From contig QALA01000021.1 in assembly GCA_003343565.1 (NCBI GenBank), positions 1 through 60,908 on the forward strand: a stretch of DNA of 60,908 nt, read 5' to 3'. The DNA comes from Verrucomicrobiota bacterium (GTDB lineage Bacteria; Verrucomicrobiota; Verrucomicrobiia; Opitutales; Intestinicryptomonadaceae). The notes beneath the pieces are model-generated. The model saw only the letters and a list, made by a program, of their open reading frames with translations. It was not told the origin of the DNA and searched no databases. A program made the translations under genes and the position numbers. Of the stretch, positions 18,534 to 27,588 are shown piece by piece. Numbering within the stretch: the stretch's first letter is position 1; every line of letters begins with the position of its first letter.

Positions 18534-19472
18534 CTACTTCACCTCCAAGACGAGGTCGTTGGCCGTCGATCTGTCCTTGGAAGTCGGGGATTTCGCGGCC
18601 GCGATTTTTATCGCGGCAGTTCTGCCGCCCAAGTCGAACTCGTCGCCGAGAGTGTATGCGCGACCGTTCAGTTTCAAGCTTCTGAATTTTTCGAGTTTCT
18701 GCCTGCGATAATCAAGTTCAATGAGCGAATGCGTGCCCTTTGCCGGAGCGTTTTTAAGCTCGATTTCCACGTCGACGGGCGCGAGGTTCGCCGCCTTTTC
18801 AAAGCGCAGCAGCGGAATGTTGCCGTTTTGCTCCGACAACTTAACCGTAAAGGTCAAATCTTTGGCGTTGTCGATTAGCTGGAGGTCGTGCGCGAGGCTG
18901 CCGCCTATCTCCATCAGCGACTTCCCCTTCAAATCAAGCACAATGCCGCCGCGCCTGCCCTTGTTGTTGAAAAATCCGGCGTTGCCGTCGAGCGGAAAGG
19001 CGGACACGAAATTGCGATTTATCAAAAGCGACGAGTCGTCGAGGGAAATCACGCATTTTCCGAGAGAGCGCGACCCGCCGTGGCAGGAGATTCTCACTCC
19101 GCCGTTGCATGTCATTTTGCTTTTTTTCAGGCTGAGAACTCCCTCATTGTCCAGACCGGGAACAATGAATTGCAATTCCTTGTTCAGTTTGAGGTTGTTC
19201 TTGTTTGCCGCCGATACCGTTCCGCTCCAGATGTCGAGAATGCCTATGTTTGCCTCCGTATCGAAATCGAGCGTGCTGCTGCCGACAAGCCTGAGTTTGT
19301 CGTTCGGTCCGGGCCGGCCGGGGAGCTTTCTGTCGGAGCCCCAATCCTTCATCTCGCACTTGGAAAATAGCAACAGCTCCTTGTTCTTCCCAAGACCCGC
19401 GGTAAAATCGAGGGCGAAACATGCCGGGGCGACAAAAACGAAAAACAGCAAGGGTAAAATTCTATTTGTCAT
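18534..19472 (-). CDS. Secreted protein of unrecognised three-member family, member 3
   Basis: First gene of the presumed three-gene operon. I start it at ATG 19472, which gives 312 residues with a signal peptide (LLFFVFVAPACFA); an upstream start at 19523 would put 17 residues ahead of the signal. It has the same blocks as member 2, including KCEMKDWGS, LPGRPGPNDKL, NAGFFNNKGRRGG and the NDLVLEVK end. Two cysteine residues lie in the leader and several in the body, but no lipobox is convincing. The gap to the middle gene is 48 bp. Confidence 0.8.
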   Translation of the reverse strand: MTNRILPLLFFVFVAPACFALDFTAGLGKNKELLLFSKCEMKDWGSDRKLPGRPGPNDKLRLVGSSTLDFDTEANIGILDIWSGTVSAANKNNLKLNKELQFIVPGLDNEGVLSLKKSKMTCNGGVRISCHGGSRSLGKCVISLDDSSLLINRNFVSAFPLDGNAGFFNNKGRRGGIVLDLKGKSLMEIGGSLAHDLQLIDNAKDLTFTVKLSEQNGNIPLLRFEKAANLAPVDVEIELKNAPAKGTHSLIELDYRRQKLEKFRSLKLNGRAYTLGDEFDLGGRTAAIKIAAAKSPTSKDRSTANDLVLEVK

Positions 19473-19885
19473 AGTCTGAATCTCATGTGTTGAACAATCA
19501 CATTTACGCTTTTTGCGCGCCATGTCAAACCAGATTTAATTCTCCCCTCCCAACCGGGCAACTCCCGCCGCCCTACGGAGCGCGACAAATCAAGGCGGCC
19601 TCAAGCCAACCCCGATTCCGCCCGGCCGCTTTCAAGCCGCCCTTTCTAAGCGCGGCGAAATTTGCGCGCACACGGACAGCTTCGCGCGCGCGCTTTCCGC
19701 GCCGCGCAACAGCTTCGACGCCGCTTTTTCCTTTACGAAAGCGCACGACTCAAGGCACGCGCCCAGCGCGCAAGTTTTAAATTGCGCAAAATTGCGCAGT
19801 CCTTGCAAAAAAGTTTTCCGGCAAGATTTGCGAAGAGCCGCCTTCTATGGTTTCGCCCGCAAAAAAACGAAAAGGCAGCTTGCAA
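19473..19885. other. Gene-free spacer
   Basis: Between the secreted-family operon and clpP, both on the minus strand. Short frames are present on the plus strand only because the DNA is GC-rich. I see no repeat, terminator or RNA gene. The promoter of the secreted-family operon should lie just above 19472. Confidence 0.4.
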
Positions 19886-20470
19886 TTACAAAGATGTGAC
19901 AATCTCGTCCGCAAGGCCGTAGTCTATGGCCTCCTGGGCGGTCATGAAGAAATCCCTGTCGGTATCCGCGGTGATCTTTTCAATGGGCTGGCCGGAGGCC
20001 TCCGAAAGGATTTTGTTCAGCTCGCTCCTCATTCGCTCCATCTCTTGCGCCTGAATGTGCAGGTCGACCGCCGTGCCGCTCATCTGTCCCATGATGAGGG
20101 GCTGGTGAATCATCACCCGCGCGCTCGGAAAGAGGAATCTGCGGCCCTTTTTGGCTCCGCTCAACAGTATGGAACCCATGCTCATCGCTATTCCCGTGAC
20201 CACCACTTTTATGGGTGCCTTCACAAGCTTCATCGCGTCGTAAATCGACATGCCCGCGCTTATCGAGCCGCCCGGCGTGCTGAGGTAAAAGGTTATTTCC
20301 TTTTTGCTGTCGAGCATGTCGAGATAGAGAAGCTTCTCCACGATTTCCGCGGCGGACTCGTCGGTCACTTCGCTCCAGAGAAATATTTTGCGCTCCTGAA
20401 GAAAGCGCTTTTGAATTTCGGCTTTGACCGGCATCTTTGCCGAATCCTCCGTTTTGCAATCTTTGTCCAT
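19886..20470 (-). CDS. clpP: ATP-dependent Clp protease proteolytic subunit ClpP
   Basis: Serine peptidase that forms the barrel degraded-protein chamber with ClpA/ClpX-type ATPases. The 194 residues hold the full triad Ser97 (IAMSMGS), His122 (MIHQP) and Asp171 (DTDRDFF). The oxyanion region GGSISAGMSIYD is conserved. The context of the serine is MSMGS instead of the common ASMGA, which is unusual but keeps the nucleophile. It is the last gene of a minus-strand cluster, 22 bp after metW, and no ATPase partner is beside it. Confidence 0.93.
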   Translation of the reverse strand: MDKDCKTEDSAKMPVKAEIQKRFLQERKIFLWSEVTDESAAEIVEKLLYLDMLDSKKEITFYLSTPGGSISAGMSIYDAMKLVKAPIKVVVTGIAMSMGSILLSGAKKGRRFLFPSARVMIHQPLIMGQMSGTAVDLHIQAQEMERMRSELNKILSEASGQPIEKITADTDRDFFMTAQEAIDYGLADEIVTSL

Positions 20471-20492
20471 AATTATTTTTGCGTTTTATCGG

Positions 20493-21146
20493 TTATGAAA
20501 TGCCCTTTTCTTCGCCGGAAGCGCGCTTTGCAATCTCGAAAATCGCATATCCGGCCAGCAGATTGGGAAGGAAGCCGCATTCGGTCACCCAATCCGCCCT
20601 GAGGCAGTGGCTTCGCTTTATAATAATATCGTTTTGCGCGCAAAATTTCTTAAACGAATTTACGGAGATCTGGTTGGTCGGCCTCGACGCGTCCCAAGAG
20701 TCGGGAAAGACCTCGTTGACAATCCTGCTTCCGGTGAGCGCGACCGCCAGCCGATTGCGCCAATATCCGTAATTGACAAACCCCACGGCCACGCGGCGGG
20801 CAACGCGCAGGGATTCCAATATCACCCGCCGGGCGTTGTCCAATTCGGGCAGGGTGCGCGAACAGATAATCCAGTCGAAAGAGTTGTCGGGAAACGTCGA
20901 AAGCGCGTCGAGTATGTCGCCGTGATAGACGCTCAGGCCGCGCATTATGGCCCTCGACGCCTTTTCAAAATCCAAATCCACGCCCACCGCGTACACGCGC
21001 TTTAGGCGCACAAGCTCGTTGAGCAAAATTCCCCGCCCGCAGCCCAAATCGAGCACGCGGTCGCCCTCGCCGACCCACTGTATGAGCGCGTCAAGCTCGA
21101 TTTTCCTCTTGGCGGAGGACTTCGGAAGTTTTCTTTCGTCAGACAT
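20493..21146 (-). CDS. metW: Methionine biosynthesis protein MetW
   Basis: Rossmann-fold SAM-binding-like protein of 217 residues that accompanies MetX in many bacteria and is thought to support homoserine O-acylation. The glycine-rich motif VLDLGCGRG (about residues 31-39) and the acidic residue in VGVDLD are present. It overlaps the metX stop by 8 bp, so the two are co-translated. Family membership is clear; its biochemical role is known only in part. Confidence 0.93.
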   Translation of the reverse strand: MSDERKLPKSSAKRKIELDALIQWVGEGDRVLDLGCGRGILLNELVRLKRVYAVGVDLDFEKASRAIMRGLSVYHGDILDALSTFPDNSFDWIICSRTLPELDNARRVILESLRVARRVAVGFVNYGYWRNRLAVALTGSRIVNEVFPDSWDASRPTNQISVNSFKKFCAQNDIIIKRSHCLRADWVTECGFLPNLLAGYAIFEIAKRASGEEKGIS

Positions 21147-22281
21147 TCAAAAAATATTCCACGAGCCTGTAAAGTTTCGGAGAGTGAATCAGGAAGGAGT
21201 CGTGCCCCAAATCGCTCTCGATCTCCGCGTATGAGGCGCGCTTGCCCAAGCGCATGAGCGCCTTGACAATCTCCCTGTTCTGCGCGGGCGGAAAGAGCCA
21301 GTCGGAAGTGAATCCCACGCACAGGAAGCGCGCGTTCACATCGGCGAACGACGCGTCCAAAGAGCCGTCCGGCCCGCGCAAGTCGAACAAGTCGAGAGCG
21401 CGCGTGAAGTACAGATAGGTGTTGGCGTCGAACCTGTTGACAAAGCTCTGCCCCTGATAGTGCAAATAGTCCTCTATCTTGAACGACGGCTTGAAGATTT
21501 CCGTGCCGATGATGTTCTTGTGCTCGCGCCCGAACTTGCCCTCCAGCCCCTTGTCGGACAAATACGTAATGTGCGCCATCATTCGCGCGATTCCCAATCC
21601 GACGCTCGGCACGCGGGCGAGCTCGTAATTTCCCCCGTTCCATACGGGATCCTGCATTATGGCCGAACGGCCGACCTCGTTAAAGGCGATCGCCTGGGCG
21701 TTTTGGTGCGCGGTGGTCGCCAGCGCGCAAATGCGCTCCGCCTTGCCGGGGAAGTCGATCGCCCACTGGAGAGCCTGCATGCCGCCCATCGACCCGCCGA
21801 TTATCATCGCCAGCCTGTCTATTCCCAAATGTTCTATCAGCCGGTTTTGGACCTCCACCATGTCGGCCAGCGTCACCGCGGGAAAGGAGAGGTTGTAGCG
21901 TTGGCCGGTTTTCGGATTTACGGAGGAAGGCCCCGTAGTTCCGCGGCAGCCGCCTATGCAATTCGAGCAAATTATAAAATACTTGTTCGTATCCAGCGGC
22001 TTGTCCGGACCGATTATGTTGTTCCACCAGCCGGGCTTTCTGTCGTCGAGCGAATAGACGCCCGCGCAATGGTGGTCGCCGGTGAGGGCGTGGCAGACGA
22101 GAATCGCGTTGGACTTGTCCGCATTCAGCCTTCCGTAGGTTTCGTAGCGCACGTTGAACGACTCCAAGCGGCCGCCGAGTTTGAAGTCGAGCGGAGTATC
22201 GCAAAAGAAATCGGAGTAGGAGACTATGCCCACTTCGCCGTCGTACTTTCGGGGGAGAAATATGTTGTCGGAATCGTTCAC
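21139..22281 (-). CDS. metX: Homoserine O-acetyltransferase MetX
   Basis: Alpha/beta-hydrolase-fold enzyme that acylates homoserine with acetyl-CoA (or succinyl-CoA in some members) in methionine synthesis. Visible features are the CHALTGDHH segment, the nucleophile elbow GGSMGGMQALQWA, the acid in TSDWLFPP and the histidine in LGHDSFL. The most plausible start is GTG 22281, overlapping the stop of the upstream HtrA-like gene as GTGA, giving 380 residues. No ATG lies near the expected N terminus, and the frame above is open only as a shadow of the upstream gene. Acyl-donor specificity cannot be read from sequence with confidence. Confidence 0.93.
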   Translation of the reverse strand: MNDSDNIFLPRKYDGEVGIVSYSDFFCDTPLDFKLGGRLESFNVRYETYGRLNADKSNAILVCHALTGDHHCAGVYSLDDRKPGWWNNIIGPDKPLDTNKYFIICSNCIGGCRGTTGPSSVNPKTGQRYNLSFPAVTLADMVEVQNRLIEHLGIDRLAMIIGGSMGGMQALQWAIDFPGKAERICALATTAHQNAQAIAFNEVGRSAIMQDPVWNGGNYELARVPSVGLGIARMMAHITYLSDKGLEGKFGREHKNIIGTEIFKPSFKIEDYLHYQGQSFVNRFDANTYLYFTRALDLFDLRGPDGSLDASFADVNARFLCVGFTSDWLFPPAQNREIVKALMRLGKRASYAEIESDLGHDSFLIHSPKLYRLVEYFLNV

Positions 22282-23420
22282 TTTTCTGGGGCGGAAGCGG
22301 AGGGGTTGTCGGGATTGTCCCGATGCGCGCTCGGAACTTTGGGCTGCGGCTCGGACTCCGGCTTCGACCTGACCGGAAGCAGGCCGGCTTCCGCGGACTT
22401 GAGAATTTCGGAATCCAGCTTTTCGGTCAGTATCTGCAAATTGACGATTTCCTTTCCGCGCCTCACCTTGAATTTCGCGGTTTCGCCCGGACGGACAAAG
22501 AAGGTGCAGTTGCGCAGCTGCGTGTTGTTGAAAACCTTTTGCGAGTTTATCTCCAAAATTACGTCGCCCTCCATGAAGCCCGCCCTCTTTGCCGGCGCGT
22601 TCTCCATCACCATGCTGACGACGACGCTGTTTGAATCCCCGTCGGCATGGTCCTCCGCGCGCAGGCCGAACCAGCTGTAAACGGGCTCTCCGCACAATAC
22701 GATGTCGTCTTTCAATCTCGCCACCGCGCGCGCAGGAAGTACAAAGCTGCCGCCGACCTCCGGCAAAGACGCGATAATCATGCCGACAAACCTGCCGTTC
22801 ATGTCGAAAATCGCCCCGCCCGTGCTTCCGCTCGGCGCGGGAATGTTCGTGCGAATGTAAACCGTCGGCAGAAAGAGCCCCCCGAACTGGATATTGTGCG
22901 CCGCCACTATTCCGATTCTCGGCGACGGAGGCAGCCCCATCTCGTAGGAGAGCGACATCAGCATGGTGGCCGGCGGGGGAATGTCCGCCTTGGTATCCAT
23001 GAACACGGCGTCCGTTCCCTTCTTGAATCCGTTTGCGACCTTCAGCACCGAAAGCGTCGTCAAGGGGTCAAATCCCACGCATTCGGCGTCCATGAGCCTG
23101 CCGTTGGACTCCACCCAAATCCTCTTTGCCGCGTACGTCACATAGGCGGAGGTGACAACCGTCCCGTCGACTCCCGCAATCACGCCGGAACCCACGTCCA
23201 GAGTCGGCTGTTCGCGCTTTGCGCCGCCCTTGTCCACGAGAATCAGCTGGCGTTGCGAATACACCTTTACTATGGAATCCTTATTTTTGTCGAACACCGA
23301 ATACAGGCGCGACTGCAAGGCCTCCACCGCGTCGGGAGCTTCGCCCGCAGCGGCCGCGGCAAAGACGCGCGCTCCCACCGAGAGCGCAATCGCAACCGCC
23401 GCCTTTTTGCAAAATCTCAT
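22278..23420 (-). CDS. HtrA/DegP-like PDZ protein with a degenerate catalytic triad
   Basis: A periplasmic (signal peptide, cut near residue 24) trypsin-fold plus PDZ protein of 380 residues. The three positions that should hold the triad are all replaced: Tyr93 for His in VTSAYV, Thr122 for Asp in FDPLTTLSVLKV, and Thr200 for Ser in GSTGG. The surrounding fold motifs (GSGVI, the Gly-Gly turn, the GRFVGMI strand) are kept, so this is a maintained fold and not a broken gene. The PDZ domain (about residues 248-345) carries the usual GDVILEIN. It most likely acts as a chaperone, scaffold or regulator. It is first in the operon with metX, metW and clpP. Confidence 0.88.
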   Translation of the reverse strand: MRFCKKAAVAIALSVGARVFAAAAAGEAPDAVEALQSRLYSVFDKNKDSIVKVYSQRQLILVDKGGAKREQPTLDVGSGVIAGVDGTVVTSAYVTYAAKRIWVESNGRLMDAECVGFDPLTTLSVLKVANGFKKGTDAVFMDTKADIPPPATMLMSLSYEMGLPPSPRIGIVAAHNIQFGGLFLPTVYIRTNIPAPSGSTGGAIFDMNGRFVGMIIASLPEVGGSFVLPARAVARLKDDIVLCGEPVYSWFGLRAEDHADGDSNSVVVSMVMENAPAKRAGFMEGDVILEINSQKVFNNTQLRNCTFFVRPGETAKFKVRRGKEIVNLQILTEKLDSEILKSAEAGLLPVRSKPESEPQPKVPSAHRDNPDNPSASAPEK

Positions 23421-23833
23421 TTGAACGTCAGCATGCTTTCATGCCGGTATTTATCAAGAATATAATGGCCGTTTTCGGGGCGCATTCCGCCCGTGTTGCG
23501 CGCAATAAAACCTCCCCGCAAACGAAAGAAATCTTTTTTTAATTTAGACGCCCCGCCAAAAAATTCGTTCAATCGCGATACCGTCTTTGCGCGGCGCATT
23601 CAGTTCGGAAGAGAAGGCGGCAAAAGAAAACGGAAAACGCGCGCGACGCACCGGGCGTTGCCGAAGCCGGACGTACGAAACGCGCCGGTAAAAATTTTTT
23701 CGCAAGAAAGCCGCGCGAAAAAACCGCGCCGCAAAACGAAAACCTTTCGCCTCAACAGCCGCGCCTTGGGCCGCTCGCATTCCGGCGGCCGCCCCAAGCG
23801 GCAATTCGGACAAAAAAGGCGGGGCAATATCCG
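23421..23833. other. Gene-free spacer
   Basis: Lies between the start of the HtrA-like gene and the end of rsmE. The promoter of the HtrA-metX-metW-clpP operon is expected here. No repeats, RNA genes or clear terminator seen; no SAM-type riboswitch is evident upstream of the methionine genes. Confidence 0.4.
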
Positions 23834-24607
23834 TCAGGCTCGCCCATTCCCGAAAAATGCGCGCGCCACACCTACGGCGCAAGCCGCAGCGGTGTCGCAC
23901 TTCATCACATTTTCGCCGAGCTTTACCGGCAAAAAGGAATTTTGCCGCGCGCGCGCGTACTCCGAATCCGACAAATCGCCCTCCGGACCCACGAGTATGC
24001 ACGCCTTTTCGACCGTCGCGCCCCCGCCCAAAGCGTTGCCGAGCGCGCCGAGTATCGGAAGCGCGTCGGGCTCAAGGCTGGCAACCAGCCGCAAATCAAA
24101 CTCCCCGCACGAATCGAAGAAATCGCCCAAAGAGCGCGGAGTGCGAATGTCGAATTTTACAAAGTTTGCCGACTGCTTCACGGCCTCTATCACGCGCGCG
24201 CGCCATTTGGAAAACTTCCCCGCCATATCTTCGGCGGCGGAGCGAAACACGGAACGCTCGCTGACTATCGGAACTATTCCGGCCGCGCCAAGCTCGACGC
24301 ACTGGCGGACGATCTCGTCAAACACCCTGCCTTTGGGAAGGCACTGGGCAAGATACACCCGCGTTCCGGTTGCGCAAACGGCCGCGCGGGAAACGACTTC
24401 AACCAAACACGCCTTCTGCGAAGCCTCGACAATCCGGCATCTGAAAACCGTCCCGGACAAGTCGAACACGTCCACAGCCTCGCCCGAACGCGCGCGCAAC
24501 GAGCCGCACAAGTGGCGGCTCTCGTCCGCGGACAGCGCAATCTTGCAGCCGGCCTGCGGCAGCCGCCCGGATTCCGAAAAATTATGGTGCGCTCTCAATC
24601 CCGCCAT
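23834..24607 (-). CDS. rsmE: 16S rRNA (uracil1498-N3)-methyltransferase RsmE
   Basis: SPOUT-class enzyme that methylates U1498 of 16S rRNA with SAM. The 257 residues contain an N-terminal PUA-like part (ESRHLCGSLRARSGEAVDVFDLSG), the QCLPKGRVFDEIVRQCVELGA block, and the knot motif LVGPEGDLSDSE. The last knot segment reads LGENVMKCDTAA, slightly off the common LG-RVLRTETA. I start at ATG 24607; a longer open frame to 25135 has no family support and overlaps coaC. The gene diverges from coaC with 45 bp between starts. Confidence 0.9.
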   Translation of the reverse strand: MAGLRAHHNFSESGRLPQAGCKIALSADESRHLCGSLRARSGEAVDVFDLSGTVFRCRIVEASQKACLVEVVSRAAVCATGTRVYLAQCLPKGRVFDEIVRQCVELGAAGIVPIVSERSVFRSAAEDMAGKFSKWRARVIEAVKQSANFVKFDIRTPRSLGDFFDSCGEFDLRLVASLEPDALPILGALGNALGGGATVEKACILVGPEGDLSDSEYARARQNSFLPVKLGENVMKCDTAAACAVGVARAFFGNGRA

Positions 24608-24652
24608 GTGAATCAGCTTGCACTTTTGGCGCGCTTTGTAAAAATATTTTTC

Positions 24653-25246
24653 ATGCAAAATCAAAATTCCGAAAGCCGGCCGCTGAAGCAGCTGGCCGGG
24701 AAGAATATAGTTCTGGGCGTGTGCGGCTCGATTGCCGTTTACAAGGCCGCGGAACTGGCATCGCTTCTCGTCCGCGGCGGCGCGAACGTGCGGGCGGTCA
24801 TGACCGAAAGCGCGGCAAAGCTTATGTCGCCGCGAATTTTTCAAACCCTGACGCGAAACGACGTGTCCGTATGCATGTGGAAGGAAGTCGAATCCTGGAA
24901 GCCCGAACACATATCCCTGGCCGACTTCGCCGACGCGCTTCTGGTGGCTCCCGCCACGGCGAATACCATCGCAAACTTTGCCAACGGATTGGCCGGCGAT
25001 ACTCTCGCATGCGTCTATCTCGCCACAAAAGCCCCCGTTTTGGTGGCTCCGGCCATGAATTCCAACATGTATTCCCACCCCGCGGTACAGGCTAATATCG
25101 AGACTCTCCGAAAGCGCGGAGTGCGGTTTGTCCAACCGGACTGCGGGCGGCTTGCATGCGGCGCCGAAGGGGTCGGCAGGCTGGCCGACCCCGCGGAAAT
25201 AGCGCGCCGGACGGCGGAACTTTTCGGGTCGGGCGAAAAAATATGA
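24653..25246 (+). CDS. coaC: Phosphopantothenoylcysteine decarboxylase, stand-alone CoaC domain
   Basis: Flavoprotein that decarboxylates 4'-phosphopantothenoylcysteine in coenzyme A synthesis. The 197 residues hold the CoaC half only: GSIAVYKA (25-32), active-site His86 in EHISLAD, the PAMNSNM motif with Asn136, and Cys169 in LACGAEGVGRL. Most bacteria fuse this to a CoaB synthetase, which is absent here; the protein ends where CoaB would begin. ATG 24653 is chosen because it opens the conserved domain; there is no clear ribosome binding site. The next gene overlaps by 4 bp (ATGA). Confidence 0.9.
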   Translation: MQNQNSESRPLKQLAGKNIVLGVCGSIAVYKAAELASLLVRGGANVRAVMTESAAKLMSPRIFQTLTRNDVSVCMWKEVESWKPEHISLADFADALLVAPATANTIANFANGLAGDTLACVYLATKAPVLVAPAMNSNMYSHPAVQANIETLRKRGVRFVQPDCGRLACGAEGVGRLADPAEIARRTAELFGSGEKI

Positions 25247-26289
25247 ACAAAGAACTCTTTTTGACCCTGCGCGAGGAGCTCAAGCGGCTGGCGGCCGCAG
25301 GCGAGGAGTTTGTGGCTCTCGACGAATCCTCCGAACGCGCCTTGAAGGCTCTCGCGGCTTCCTGCGCGGCCGAGGCCTCCGAGGCCCGCCGGCAAACGCC
25401 AAAAAGCCCCGCAGGCCAACCGCAAGGCGCGCGCCCGAAAACAATCTCGATTTCCTCCGAACGCCGCAAGCCCGACGGGGACGAGGAAACGCTCGATTCC
25501 TCAACGCTGTCCGAAATACGCTTTGCCGACAAAATAGAAATTTCAACCGCCGCAGATCCGACCAACGCTCCCGAAAAGAGAAAGCTTAAAATAATGCGCC
25601 AATTCCCCGAATCCGGCCCCTCTTCCGAAATACCCAAACCTGTCCCGTTCTCCATGCCGGAGGGCGACAAGCGCGAACGCTGGGAATTTCTAAAAAATCG
25701 CGTATTGTCCGACGCGGTGTGCAACGCGCACGTCAAACCGGGCAAGAAGGTCGTTTTCGGCGTGGGCAATTTGGACGCAAAAATTTTCTTCTGCGGCGAG
25801 GCCCCCGGAGCCGACGAGGAAATTCAGGGCGAACCGTTTGTCGGGCGCGCCGGGCAGCTGCTGACAAAAATCATCGGGGCGATGGGCCTGTCGAGGGGCG
25901 ACGTCTATATCGGCAACATAATGAACTGGCGCCCCGAAGTGCCGCGCGGAAACAGGCCGCCGACGCAGGAGGAAATGGAATACTGCCTGCCGTATTTGAA
26001 GGCGCAGATTGAAATAGTAAATCCGCAGATTGTCGTGGCTCTCGGAATGACCGCCGTGCACGGGCTTCTCGGATACGACCCGATGCGGCGAATGGGAAAA
26101 GTGCGCGGCAAGTGGACGACTTTCGACGGGCGGGATTTGATGATTACGTACCACCCGTCCTTTCTCCTCCAATACGCGAGCGCCGCAATGAAGCGGCTCG
26201 TCTGGGAGGACATGATGGCCGTAATGGAACGCGCGGGAATCCCCATTTCGGAAAAACAGCGCGGCTATTACGCGAACGCAAAACAATAG
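25243..26289 (+). CDS. Family 4 uracil-DNA glycosylase with long N-terminal extension
   Basis: Removes uracil from DNA. The C-terminal ~200 residues show motif GEAPGADEEIQG (185-196) with GRAGQLL, and the late HPS motif in TYHPSFLLQ. Classical family-4 enzymes bind a [4Fe-4S] cluster with four cysteines. Here the first pair reads Cys160-x2-His163, the third site is Trp229 in NWRP and only Cys248 remains, so the cluster is altered or lost. The first ~140 residues are low-complexity, rich in Ala, Glu, Ser and Pro, and probably disordered. The ATG overlaps the coaC stop, suggesting coupling. Total length is 348 residues. Confidence 0.9.
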   Translation: MNKELFLTLREELKRLAAAGEEFVALDESSERALKALAASCAAEASEARRQTPKSPAGQPQGARPKTISISSERRKPDGDEETLDSSTLSEIRFADKIEISTAADPTNAPEKRKLKIMRQFPESGPSSEIPKPVPFSMPEGDKRERWEFLKNRVLSDAVCNAHVKPGKKVVFGVGNLDAKIFFCGEAPGADEEIQGEPFVGRAGQLLTKIIGAMGLSRGDVYIGNIMNWRPEVPRGNRPPTQEEMEYCLPYLKAQIEIVNPQIVVALGMTAVHGLLGYDPMRRMGKVRGKWTTFDGRDLMITYHPSFLLQYASAAMKRLVWEDMMAVMERAGIPISEKQRGYYANAKQ

Positions 26290-27198
26290 TTTTGAAGCCT
26301 TCGGCAAACGGCGCCATTTTCTCGCGCGCGCGGCGCAAAAATATCCGCGCAATGCGCCCTAAACGCTCTTAGCGCATTTTGCAATCCGCCCGCCGAACGA
26401 TATGCGCATGCGAATCCTTTGCGCGCAATTCCGCTTGCTATGCGCACAATTTCAACGCGCAACACAGCGAAGAACATGCGAAATAAAAATTGCACGCGGA
26501 AATTTGCGCGTATTCGCAACAAGACGCGTGCGCGCAATTTGGTACATGTCCGCGCAATTCCTCCGGCGGACAACGCATGTATGTTTTCAAAGCGCGCGCG
26601 AAACAGACGCTCGGCGCCGCATAAGGTAAACTTTTTCCGCCGCCCGCCTCTCCGATGCGGCGCATTGTGGTTTAAAATGTTTCCCGCAGTCTTTTACTGC
26701 AAGTTGCAAGAGAACGCTCGCAACAAGGCGCATGCGCGCAATTCTATATGAGCCTGTGCGCTCTCGATACACAGCGTGTGCGCCCGACGCCTCCCGGCAC
26801 GGCAGGCAAAGCATAACTTCTTACCGCGGGCGGCGGCATACGGGCGGTTATTCGGCCAAACGACCATTTGTAAGCGTCAATTTTTCCCGCGCCAAAAAGG
26901 CGCAAAAAATTCCGGAGCCGCTTACTTGAACGCGTCAACCCGCAAAGGCGCAATTTAATTGCAAAAATAAAATCCGCCATGCCGCCGATAAAAATTTCCG
27001 CGGTCCGCATGGCGCAAAAAAAGCGCAAAAATTTTTCGCCGATTTTTGAAAGGGCGCATCGGAAGCGGAATCCGGCGCGAAACAACGGAAAAATTCGGAA
27101 TGTTATTTCGAGACATTCAAACGGATTGCGGCGAATTTGGAAACGGATTTAAATTTGGGGGACATTTTTTCTTCGCTTCCCAAAATGAAGCGGCACGC

Positions 27199-27231
27199 CA
27201 TATCAAATCTTTTGGCGCGATATAATAACCC
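27199..27231. repeat. Short dispersed repeat, copy 1
   Basis: CATATCAAATCTTTTGGCGC with its continuation resembles 41553-41584 (CATATCAAACCTTTTGACGC), with a few substitutions and one indel. Both copies are intergenic. Confidence 0.5.
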
Positions 27232-27292
27232 TCGCCGTACCCGCTTCCAAATTTAACAGAGGGTTTCACCCCCCCGCCGCAGTCGCGCCGGC

Positions 27293-27422
27293 TTCCAAGT
27301 TTAAGAGAAGTTTCAGCCCTCCTCCCCCCCTTGCAACCTTACCGAACGTCCCCTTACAAACGTCGCTTCCAAAAATCTCTTTTCAAATCCTACTTCATTT
27401 TTCCAAAATCAAACTTTGCGAT
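27293..27422. repeat. Dispersed intergenic repeat, copy 2
   Basis: Core 27380-27418 is identical to 10401-10439 apart from one base, with weaker similarity upstream. See copy 1 at 10328. Confidence 0.55.
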
Positions 27423-27588
27423 GCGGCGGAAATTTTCCCGCGCGCGACGCGCAAAGAAAGCCCGCCTTCCCAAATGCGGCGCGAGCGTTGAAGCGGTTTC
27501 TCCGCGGCGTTCTCGATAAAAAATTGCCGAAAGCGGAAGCGTTTTTTAAATCCGTTTCGCTTTTGCAAAAAACGAACTTCGCAATGCG

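Larger units (their letters stand above)
26290..27588. other. Gene-free region of 1.3 kb
   Basis: Between convergent UDG and glycosidase genes. It contains many copies of the word GCGCAATT or GCGCGCAATT (for example near 26420, 26535, 26557 and 26735), two dispersed-repeat segments (27199-27231 and 27293-27422) and no credible gene. Short open frames on both strands overlap and lack start context. Confidence 0.5.
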
